A stretch of 64,000 bases of DNA. Origin: Gibbula magus (taxonomy: Eukaryota > Mollusca > Gastropoda > Trochida > Trochidae). This document shows, piece after piece, positions 13,201 to 25,200 of the stretch (position 1 is its first letter; each line of letters begins with the position of its first letter). The notes beneath the pieces are model-generated. The model worked only from the letters and a program-made list of their open reading frames with translations, made no database searches and was not told the origin of the DNA. The position numbers were made by a program, and so were the translations under genes. Location of the stretch: contig OW388297.1 of NCBI GenBank assembly GCA_936450465.1, positions 55,730,989-55,794,988 of the forward strand, read 5' to 3'.

Positions 13201-16200
13201 GCATTAGAACTTCGGTAATCTTTCCCTTTTTTAAAAAACCGTTTATCGGTTTCATGTTCAAATTGACATAACTCTGTTACAAAGTAGTTTATGTCAAAGT
13301 TATTTATTGCACGCTCTTTCTTATAACCAGCTTAACAATTCCATAACATATCGTTATCTTATAAAAGTTGATCGTTAAGGCACAATTTTAACAGTTGCAA
13401 AACAATATGAAATTTTGTGATTTTGGTACTTTTTAGGGGTATTTTCTTTGGAGAATTTTCAAACGTAAACAACTCAAGATACCAAAATATGTAACACCTC
13501 ATTTTGAAACATATATCATGTAATTGACGACAATAAGTATCAAGCATGCATGTGTCATGATTTGTGTATGACACGTCATAGAACATCGTCATTTTTCGAA
13601 AATCGCCATTTACATCAAAGTTTAAAGGACTTTAAAACTGCTTTCCCAATTACGCAATTGAATATGTATCTGTCCCTAAGTATGCATTACAACAACTTTT
13701 ATGTCAAACACTTTCATCCAACATCGCAAACGTCGTCTAGGGGTACAAACTATGCATGTTTTAGTAATTCCCACTCTCTTCCAACAGAGCCAGAGGTTAC
13801 TCCCTACAGATTTCCGATCCTAACCTCTGTTGTTTTACGCTTGAAATCGGGGGCAGAAAGGGAGTGTCCTGATTGGTAGCAATGAAATCTAGTTGTGACA
13901 TTTGCCAATGACACGTCATAATGATAAAGTAAACGTAAGACAAACGTTTTCTCGTGTTTTCTTCGAAATATGCTATTTGATTTTGTGAAAACTATTGATT
14001 ATAAACATGCTGATAGATAAAGAAGACCAAATCAGAGAAGCATACCCAAAATAGTTCAATTGTGTTACTAACATCAGACATATTCGAAGGACATGTGTTA
14101 ATGAGCAAGACCCTGAAGAGTAAAGGGCCGGGATCTTTGAAGTAACTCGGTCGACGTTGCAACTGAAAGATGAGTTTTCATTGGTTAAGAAGCAGGGATA
14201 CAGTATGAGATTCCGAATTCTTCAGCTAGGGGACCTTTGCTTCTGCTCTCTTCAAGCGATATAGAACAGAGGTTAGGATCGGAAATATTAAGGGAGTAAC
14301 CTATGTGGGAAGAGAATGAGTATTTCCTTAAATATTCAGAATAGCAATTCTCCTTAACTTTGTAAGCAATCTAAATAATGATTACATCTTCTCAAATGAT
14401 AATCAAAGCACATCATCCTCTATATTACACTTTATTATGGAAATATTAACCGTTTTCTCTAAAACACCAAACATCTAATGTAGGGGTCAAATGATATGTG
14501 ATTTTTTTTTTAAGAATGTTATTTTCTTTCGATATGTTTTAGGGGAAAAACTACCGAAGATAGACATGATTGAAAGCTCAAAAAAACTGAAAAAACTGAT
14601 GAAATAACTGGATTTTAAGTCAAACATGGAGTTCAGGGGCACGCAGTATTATATTGACGCGTCAATCCTAGTTTTATTTGTAATTACATGTTCACCAATA
14701 TGCTTTCAATTGTTGAAAGTGCCCACGATCTGCAGAAACACCCATGATAAGGACGACAAGGGGATAGTCTACAACCTCTTCTATTGTCCTCGCTCCTTCG
14801 AACCAAGCGAACTAGAGTACTGCTGTGGAGACACTGATAGAGAATACTGCTGCGAATTCCTAGACAAGTAGGAGGATGTTTTTCCCATAGCAATCTTATT
14901 ATTTTCTCGTCAAATCCACTTTCACCATCTAATTCCCATCATCATTTAGTTGAAATCTTATTATTTTCTCGTCAAATCCACTTTTACCATCTAATTCCCA
15001 TCATCATTTAGTTAAAATCTTATTATTTTCTCGTTAAATCACCTTTCACCATCTAATTCCCATCATCATTTAGTTAAAATCTTATTATTTTTTCGTCAAA
15101 TCCACTTTCACCATCTAATTCCCATCATCATTTAGTTGAAATCTTATTATTTTCTCGTCAAATCCACTTTTACCATCTAATTCCCATCATCATTTAGTTA
15201 AAATCTTATTATTTTCTCGTTAAATCATCTTTCACCATCTAATTCCCATCATCTTCGTCGTTTCTTATTCTATTTGATCTCATTATATGTATCCATTTTA
15301 TTTGCGTATGAACGTCATTAGCTTTTCTAAATTATTTATATATATTCTAAATTCTTTTCACGTATTTCGCATTATTCACGTCGCGTTTGTTTCTATTTTA
15401 ATCATAATTTTCTTCGTCTTCATCTTCTTCACCCTTTTTAATGTGTCTGCTTTTGCTTCTTCTTCCAAGCCTACTTTTTGCCTTCCTCCTTTTTACACAT
15501 CTTCTCTTCTTTTCCTCATTCTTCTTCCTCTCATTTTGTGCTTGTCATATTCCCCTCTTATAACATCCACCCTTCATTCCCATCGATCTTTTATTAACCT
15601 CCTTGACATGAAATTATATCGTGGTTTCTTTGAAACAGCACCTGGAATATAGTTGTCATCGTCATCTTTGTTGTCATTTTCGCCATCGTGGGTGGATGTT
15701 TCTTCTATATTTACTGCAAGAGTCGCCACAACTGCTGCACGTGTGGTAGGCATCTTCAAACAGACATACACATATTTCTTTATTGTAGTTTAGAGTCAAT
15801 TGTTTTCGTCTAATCATATGATTGCATTTTGGTCACGTGGAGTACAATTAGCGCAGTGGTTAGCTCTTCGGCTTCGGATCAAGAGATGCGTGGTTCGGCA
15901 ACTTTGTCTGCTGTAGAAAACAGTTCTACATGCAGTAAGGTTTGGATGCAATGCTACACTGGATTTCAGTGCAGTACCACCGATGGTTCACTAGTTCCAG
16001 TCGTTGCTCGCAGGTTTCACTGCAATGCATAGCCACATGGTGCTGCGGGCTTTCTCCCTACAATAATACTAGCAGCCGCGATATTAGTGAAACGCTCTTG
16101 AAAGAGGCGTTAAACTCCAATTCACCTCAGCTCACCTTAACTCACCTCTCGAATAGTGCGCGCCATTGAATGTGATGTCATTGGACGGATTTTTCTATAT

Positions 16201-19200
16201 TATATTCTACGTAATTTAGATGTGTTTCAAAATAGGTGAGGTTTTTCGAGGCTGCTAACTTCTCAATTCCACAGTTTGCAAGTGCAAATTGATACACGAC
16301 TATTTTCTCTCTGCGGATTACTCTTGCCACTATCTGCCAATTGTAACGAGTCATATTGATATGTTTTTAGTTTTTGTAAATATGCAAATTATTGGCATTC
16401 TATCTGTTTTGATTATACCAGCAGACTGTGGAATTTTCTTGAGTATAGTTGTTCTCATGTTTATTAGTTAGTTTGCGCTTGAAAATAATAATCTCAACTT
16501 CGGGGATTGTAGAATTAATATCTGGAATGTGTCCAACGGATTGGTTGAACTATTTAATGCTCCAGTTCGAATCTATTTTTTTTTATTTTCGTCATTGGAC
16601 ACATTTTCAAAATGCATCAAGAGACTTGACAATAACAATGTGAGCAAAAAAGTAAACCATGGCAAATTCGTAGTTCACGTGGTTTAGCCGCCAAATTGAT
16701 TGTCGAGACCCCGTGCACCTTTGATAATCTTATTCTCTGGAGATACTTGCACCACGAAGCTGAAACTTATGCAACTGAAGCGTTGATAAATACATGGTGT
16801 TGTATTTCATTAGCGAACTCCTAATACTTTGTGCAAAGTAACCTTTCGAAGTAGGGCTACTTATTACGTGGTACAATGTCAAGGGGATATAACTCCAAAA
16901 TCCGGACTCACAATTGGATAAAATTTTCAGGGCTGCTAGACAAATATAGTGTCTTTTGGAATCAATAATAAGATTGCTCGTCTTTTGAACAATTGAACAA
17001 TCATCTATGGTCACAATTAAGCCCGAACAGTACCAAAAATAAGGTTTTCGATTTAAAAATGGGAAAATTTTGTAAAATGAACATAAAGATTTTAAACGTT
17101 TACCCAGTAATACCAGCAAAAACGTCAATCATGGCAACGAAGTAGGCCATGTGGTTTTCTTGCTATTTTGACTTAAAATAGAAATTTCTGAACTTTTGCG
17201 GTTTTGTTAGGACAGTATGAGTTTCATGTTGCATATGGTTGTGACAGAACAATTTCGGTGATATTCTTTTAGTTGGTGTGTTGAACCTCTTTAAATAGCT
17301 CTAGTTTAAGCTGGTCCGATTTTCAAGAGGAATGGTACATTCAAATGCTTTTGTAGAAGTTGCAAAAGTTAATATTAAATCAAGTATTGACTATTCATTA
17401 TCTTTTCTTTTGTATAGATTCCGGCAGGGATGGTAAGTGGCAGTTTCTATATCTCATTAGTAAAATTGGAATATAATTGGGTATGATGAAAAATTAATTA
17501 TTCAGCTAAAAAGTATTTCTTACGGCAATAATGTAGGTAACAGTTTGTATATGAAGTGAGAAAACATGTCGGTTGAAGAGAGATGTTGCATAAGAGGGCA
17601 TTTTCTACATGACCGGGGACTGATTAAATATCTCGAATTCGAGCGGGAGATACCGTAAATCCTTGATTTATCACCTACCTTATATAGTCGCCAGCCCTAA
17701 ACTCTTTTTGAAATAGATGACCGTCTGCCTTTAATAATCGCCGGGTTACATTTAGCAAATGTTAACAAACTAGTGGAAATCATCTTTTAAAAAATAAATC
17801 TAACATTGAGGACTATTTTTGCGATGTTTAAGTTTAACCTCATGGCAAGAACTTCGTTTCGTTGTGCACATCTTAAAATATACTGAAATGAAGTTTTTGT
17901 TTCAATTTTAACTTTCTTACGTAAAGTATGGAAAGGAACAATAGCACGTTATTTGCAAAAATATCTTTAATTTCCCATTATAATGATAGTTTATGGCATT
18001 TATATTTACTTTAGAGGGTAAATCACCTTATTACACAAACCAATTATCCGTAGTGGTAATAACGGTGTTGCGTATAAAGCAAACAATGCATGACAGCCAT
18101 TTTAATTTGAACACATTTTATTATCACAAAAACGAGATCCCATGGCTTTACCGAACCATGTACATTCATTTTAAACTTGATTTTCCGAAATGAGAAAGGT
18201 GTTTTATTATTAGTGACATTATTTTTCAAATACATTTCATCAACTTATTTGAGCGAAAAAACGTGCTACTGCCCCTTTAAAGGTACATCCATTGTGTTGT
18301 TTGGGGTCACATATGCTAAACGTTATAAATAAAGCTATTACTGTTAAAGAACTAGGTCGGAAATCGATTGTTTTGACTATTACTATACCATCAGTAAAAA
18401 TGATAAATATACTTCAAAATGTTGCATCAATGCCTTGTGAAAATAGCATTAATTTGTGATTATTAATTGTATACAATTATCTTTATTAACAGTTGTTACA
18501 ATTTTAAAGCATCATGAAATGTAATATTGTTTATACAAAATGTGACTTAATTCTTTGTACACATTTCAGACTGGAACTACAGTAAGTATACAATTCCTTC
18601 CACTTTTTTGCACACATGTACAAGTCAAGTAATGTACGTATGTCATAAGGGGCGGTATAGCGCAGTGGTTATAGCGCGTTCGGCTTCGGATCAAGAGGTT
18701 CGAATCTCTTCAGGGGCTCAGCAACTTTGTGTGCAGTAGAAAAGTGGTTGTAATTATGTGTTGCTAGTTTTAACGTGAACACCTTAAAATGGCCGCTCGA
18801 AGGGACGTGGACTCGCATGGCTTAACCGAACAATGTACACTCGTTTTAGAACTGTTTTTATTGATTGAGGAGTGTTATTTCGCCATTACGGCGTGCTTCA
18901 GCGCATTTAAGGGAAGAAGTAATATCAAGAAAATAGAGCCATAGGCTCTGTATCTCATCAGGGTTTATATTGTTTGATGATCAATATAGAAATATATTGT
19001 CTCAATAAAAGGCACAATCCCTAGCCCTGACAAATCTTAGTCTTGGAATTGAGAGAGAGCACATGAGATTATGCAATATGCTGACCCCTTGGCTCTGGTT
19101 ACAAGCCAGCTGTGCTATTCAACCAAATTATGTAATAGCCTCTGTCTTGCACTAAACACTGGCAGCACTGATCTAACTGTATAAGGCTTAGAGAGAACAG

Positions 19201-22200
19201 ACAATGTGATGAATCACATGGTACATAGTACAATTTAGAATCTCCTTGGCTAAATAATCTTTGCACAATTTTGTAACGGTTCTAAGCCTTTTCATCTAAA
19301 CATCTCAACATTCTGAACACAATATTCCTTCTAGTTTGTTCTGGAGAAGAAGATGAGAATAGGTTTTTATGTTTTGACCTGTGAGGTGTTTTATTTTTAG
19401 CCCCATGGTCACCAAATCTACAATTTAGAATCCCCATTGGCCAAGGAGTCTGCACATAAAATTGGCTAAAAAATAGTCTCTACACATTATTTCAGCCTTC
19501 CAGGTCTTTTCGTTCTGGAGAAGAAATGAAAATAAGTTTTTAGGTTTTGGCCTATGAGACCCTTATTTGGGGTCCCAGGGTCACCAAATCTACAATTTAG
19601 AATCCCCATTAGCTAAAGAGTATGAACACATAATTTCAGCCTTCCAGGTCTTTTTTATTCTGGAGAAGAAGATGAAAATAGTATTATCTTATCATTTCAT
19701 CACCAGTCATATGCAGTTCACATATCTCAGGTAAAATAAAATAATTCTTAACTCCTCTTCAATGTATTCCTTTGCGGCTCATTCAGTTCATAGGCTATTC
19801 AATAGTTATCATTTCACATTGAGTACATCAATTTGACAAACATGTCCATGATGTAGATTGTAATCTTAAGTCGACGTATATTTCACATTCCTATTGAATA
19901 AGATTAACTGCAAAGTTACTTTTTTTCTCAATTCTGCATTTCTCAAACCAAAGTTAGGACTCGCATATTTAAAAGATAACATGACTCTCCTTCAGGTATT
20001 GTACTAGGGATTACTAAATACCGAATGTAGTACACATAACATATCAGTTCAATTACAACATGTCTTTAGGCTGTGGCCCATATTTGGGGTCACAGGGGTC
20101 ACCAAATCTACAAGCTAGAGTGCCCATTGGCTAAAGAGTTTGCACACAATATTACAGCCTTCTAGGTCATTTCGTTCTGGATAAGAAGATGAAAATAGGT
20201 TTTTAGGCTATGGCCTGTGAGGCCCTTATTTGGGGTCACTGGATCACCAAATCTACAATTTAGAATCCCCAGTGCCTAAGGAGTCTGTATAAACAAGTTC
20301 AACTCCCTAGACCCAGTGGTTCTGGAGAAGAAGTCGAAAAAGCGAAAAGTTTACGGACGGACTGATCGATGGACGCAATGCCATGCAATAAGCCCATCGG
20401 GACTTTCAAGCCTGATGATCTAAATAAAAACATTACTAACCGAAACGGGAAATCGTCCCCGCGATGGCCATTGCAAGATGTGTTCATTTCCGCTATTGGC
20501 CGAGAATTCAAGGAAATGACCGATGTTCAAACACGGCCGTTGTCCCTCCCGACATGACCGCATCCTCGGTTACCCATGGTTTTATATATGCTCCGTTACT
20601 CTCCACTATATCACCCATGGGAAACATTATCAGGGGAATCTGTTCTCAAATTACCCGCCCTTGGCCAGCGTGACAAAGTCAGTAACCAAAGAAGGGATAT
20701 AACCGGTGACGGATGGCTAATGCAATGACCTCGCTTGCTTTGAAACGAAGTGATATGAATTGTCATTGGCTCGCAGGTCTAAGCTGCGTAGCAGTTTGAT
20801 TGGCTCACGCCGGCCAAGAGCGGGTAATTTGAGTACAGATTTTCCTGATAAGGTTTCCCATGGGTGATATAGTGGAGAGTAAGGGAGCATATATAAAACC
20901 ATGGGTAACCGAGGATGACATGACCGTCGAATCACGATATTGCTGCCTTTATTTCTTGAAAATTGACACATTTTCTTTCATTACTTAGGGGGCCTGACTA
21001 TTATATCAACGAAAATCACCAAAGCTTTACTCTAATAAAATAGATTTAAGGTTGACATAATGTCATGCTAGTTTGCCCTATTTTCATTTTATTGTAATTC
21101 TGTGATTTGAAAACGATGTCCTTCCAATGAAAATACAACAATGTGCCAGATTCCTGTAATATCTCAGCTAAATGTACAACCTATTACCAACACATTATCA
21201 TATACTAGTATATGGAAGTAGCTTGAAGAACTTACGTCACTAGTTAATAAAGTTCACATTTCTGACATAACGGTTTGTAAGTTAGATAGTAAATTGCTTG
21301 TAGTCAAAAGAGATTTGGGGGATAATATAATTGTAATTTATCATGTTCCTGTGTTTCTTATCATGTTTGTCCTCAGACACATACTGGCGCAGACCCCCGT
21401 CAGAGGTCAATGACCCTGAACCGGATACACATAGAGAGGGTCATCAGAAGGCAGACACTTCTGAACCTAAAGGTATGTCGACTGCTTCAACCCTACAAAG
21501 ATAGTTAACGGTGCTTCAATTGTGTTGTTAGGGTCACATATGCTAGACGTTAAAAGTGGTTCAAAACTCGTTGACACAAACATGACCAATGCTGTACTTT
21601 CCTTTTAAATTATCAGCACGTTTGGGGGAAATTTTTAAAATTTCCCATTTATATTTACTTAAGAGGGTAAAACATCTTATTTCACAAACCATTTATCCGT
21701 TGCGGTAATAACGGTGGTGCGTATAAAACAAAAATTGCATGGCGGCCATTTAAATGAGAACACATTTTATTATTTCGAATTACAGAAAAACGATTCCCAT
21801 GACTTTATCGAACCATGTACACTCATTTGTTAACTTGATTTTCCGAAGAGAGAAGGTTGTTTTACTTTTAGTGCTGAACTACAATATTTTCAGAGGAACA
21901 CAACCTAGATCAACCTCAAGAACCCCCTCCTTCCTACACGGCTGCTACAAGGGGAAGCTTCGCTAAACAGGGGTATAGTCCTGTCCCAAGTAAGTACAGT
22001 TATGCAAGAAACAAAGTAGGGCAGAGCGGGGATCATTCGGACGTTTTTCAGATACATCCTGCTGGACTATTGAGAATCAATTTCAGAAAGCCATGATACA
22101 ATCCTTAATAAAGTTTAATGTCTTATCTATATATAGGCCTTGAATGAATCCTCTTTAGTTAACTAAATATATCTGTTTCTAGAAGAGGTCAAAATTGTAC

Positions 22201-25200
22201 AACGTTACCTCACATGTAGGGATACTTTGGACAAGGGCTCCTTTCACAAAGTATGAAAGTTAAGGTAAACGTTATAATTATAAAGGTTGCTTTGTAAAAG
22301 GTTGCCATGGACAATAATAGATTGAGATTTTATAAGACCGGAATTGTCCACACCTGTATTGTTTATATCACTACATTGTAAAATTCGATTTCCTGAAAAA
22401 TGGTGCTTATTGTGGCAGCAAGCACTCGCGTTCTGATAGTCAAAATTTACATGGGGTCTGGTTAAGAAAGAAAATCGTCTTACCTGGTTAAAATTCAATC
22501 TCGCTCAAAAATCTTTCATATTTTCGGTTTTGGAATTAGCTAGGGTGTCCAGCCCATCCCATGGTCCGAATGATCCCCGCTCTTCCCTGCCGCCATTTTA
22601 AAAATTTCTTGTTTTCTTTCTCAATGATAACCAATGTCATGTGTATCATATGTGCCCCATGTAGATACATGTACCAGGACGATGTGACGTCATAAATATA
22701 TATAAAGCCTGTGATCATGACGTCACTAATGATATAAGTTGATATTTAATGATATGTTAACGTGATTCACCTTGAATCAAATAAAGCATAAGAAATTCAT
22801 AAAATTCAAAACTATGCCATGAAAGTATGGATCTTGTGTTCTTGTGCACAACCTTAGATCTTGCTCCGTTTTACAATATGTAACACTCCTTTCGGAACAT
22901 TCGAAAGACACATTTGCGCGAGTAAAATGGACGATGCATATGACACAAATGACCTCAATATATTGCCCTCATAACATTGCATCAAAAGCTGGCAAACACA
23001 TATTTTTGCATATACTCTTAAGTTATAAAACCCAGTTCATGTAAGTTCTTATTGCGTATATCCTACCATGACCTCTGTACAAAGATCACTTGTAAAAAGT
23101 AATTTATAGTTTGTCCCTTGGATGACTTTCTACACAAGTTCGACTATACTAAACCTACAGTATTGAGATTTCTGAAAGGTGTGTATATTCAACCAATTAA
23201 AATAGTTAAAAACTTACATATCCATTTTCAAAAAATGGTCAGAAATTATTTTTAAAATGTTCAATGTTACAGCTGAAGAGTCGGGAATTAAAGGTGGGGA
23301 CAGTCTCCCCTACCCCTCTCAACCCGACCTCCCTCTGTCCCATCCAGGACTGCCTTACCCTGGGGGCGGTGTGCCCTCTCTCCAGACCGGAACTACGGTC
23401 CCATCGGCCCCGGCCTTGGAATCAGTTACCGAAACCTGCACCGGACAAGGTTCGTAATCAGAACAGGACGATGTTCTGGATAACAACTTCTTTAATGTGA
23501 AAATACACGACGTTTTGGAGTAGGCCTATATGCTCACACCTTCATTAGCTGTTATACAGAAATATTCCTGTTCTCTGTGGTCTCTTTGCGCTTATGTTTT
23601 GGTAGAAACTTAGTTTTTCCAAATCAAGATGAATGTCCATCATTTTCAGCCTCATACCATAAACCCCCAACATCAAGGGGCGGAGGAAACCAGAGTAATC
23701 TCCCTTACCCAGTCCAGCCAGAAACTCCAGTAGATGGGATAGTCAAGGAGACTACACCATTTAATTCACCTCCTCCCGATATTGGTTTTAAACCCTCTGT
23801 TACAGACCAAACTAATGTCACAGGTATGTTTCCTTACTTGTGTTCAGTTGCATCAATGATGGAGAACGTAATTCATTAGAATACACTCTAAATTATATTT
23901 TTCTATCTGACTAATTAATGAGTTTCGAAGTAACAGCGTTATGTTGTCAATGCATCGAGTATGCGTTTGGATGCTTCTGACAACTTGGTCTCCGCAAAAC
24001 GTACACATATGTGATTAGTAAGTTTTCTTCAAAATGCATTGAATAATTGAATAATTGTATGTAACAAAGCATAAAACATAGCTCAACTAATCATTATCTG
24101 ATTTTAAAGAGACTGCCTGACACATGATTGTCTGCCCAATTTAGAATATTAGATATACGGTTCAGTTATTAGAAGTATTTCAGTTAGTGTACCTTTCTGT
24201 CGAATTCAACAACGAAACGTTTTCCTTTGTCGACAGGGAACAGGATAGCTAAGTATGCATAGCTCTGACCTCTGACGAGGTCAGAGCTATGCATACTTAG
24301 CTAGGAACAGGAGTGACCTCCCTTATCCACCTCAGCCAATCATTACAAAATAGAGCCATGGGCTCTGTAGCTCATCAGAGATTATATTGTTTGATGATTA
24401 GGACTGAAATAGAGTATTCTCAATTATAATGCACAAACCCTAGCCCTGAAGAATCTCAGTCAAGACATTGGAGGGATAGAGAGAGTACTGTATTTGCAAT
24501 GTCAATTTTAAAATTAAACACAAGTCTATGTGTTACAATTGAAATAGCTTAGACAAAGTCTAAAAAGCATTTCCTCATCAACTGCAAGAAATAATGTCTT
24601 TAACTATTGTACTAATCCTTCAAATACTAAACAAACATGCAGTTGTCTATAGTACATGTACCTCTATAATACCTGATCTCCTATTGCATAACATTACACT
24701 TATTTGTTATGGCTGAGTTAATTTCAGCAAAATGGTAAACCATTAAAACGTTTTCACTTATAACTTTCTTATTTTTCATCCAAAAGACTTGAAATTCGGA
24801 ACTCTTGATATTCACTAAACATAGATGATATCCTCAAAAGTAGAATGTTCTAGGGTCATTGGTGTCTGAGATGAAAAATATACATTTTAATGAACCCCTG
24901 TCAAAATTAAAGTATTAAAATTTAAATAATGAAATTTACAAATCATAATCTCCATCTTTAAAAGTAAACAATGTCCAGGTTTCTGGATATCTCCTATTTC
25001 TGGTTCATGAGAAGAAGTCGTTTTAAACTTTTAGGGTGAACCCCCTGCAAAGTTCATATTTCATAATTTATCTCAACCAAATTTACAAACTTGTATCTCC
25101 ATCCTACAAAGATGTTAATGACAACATTTCACATTCCTGTATCAAGCGCTTTCGGAGAAGAAGTCGTTTAAAGGTTTTACTTTTAACGTCTCTGGCGGCC

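Noticed and set aside
14544..14608. Alternative exon with EKLPKIDMIESSKKLKKL upstream of the cysteine exon
   Set aside because: It has an acceptor-like TTTTAG but ends in TAA without a donor; direct joining of exon 2 to 14720 keeps the frame.
15287..15652. 121-codon frame after the minisatellite
   Set aside because: It is a Phe/Ser/Leu-rich read of a pyrimidine-rich intron end that runs into the transmembrane exon in the wrong frame.
18655..18730. Possible tRNA gene
   Set aside because: A and B boxes are good but the cloverleaf is incomplete and the sequence continues into a SINE body seen elsewhere.
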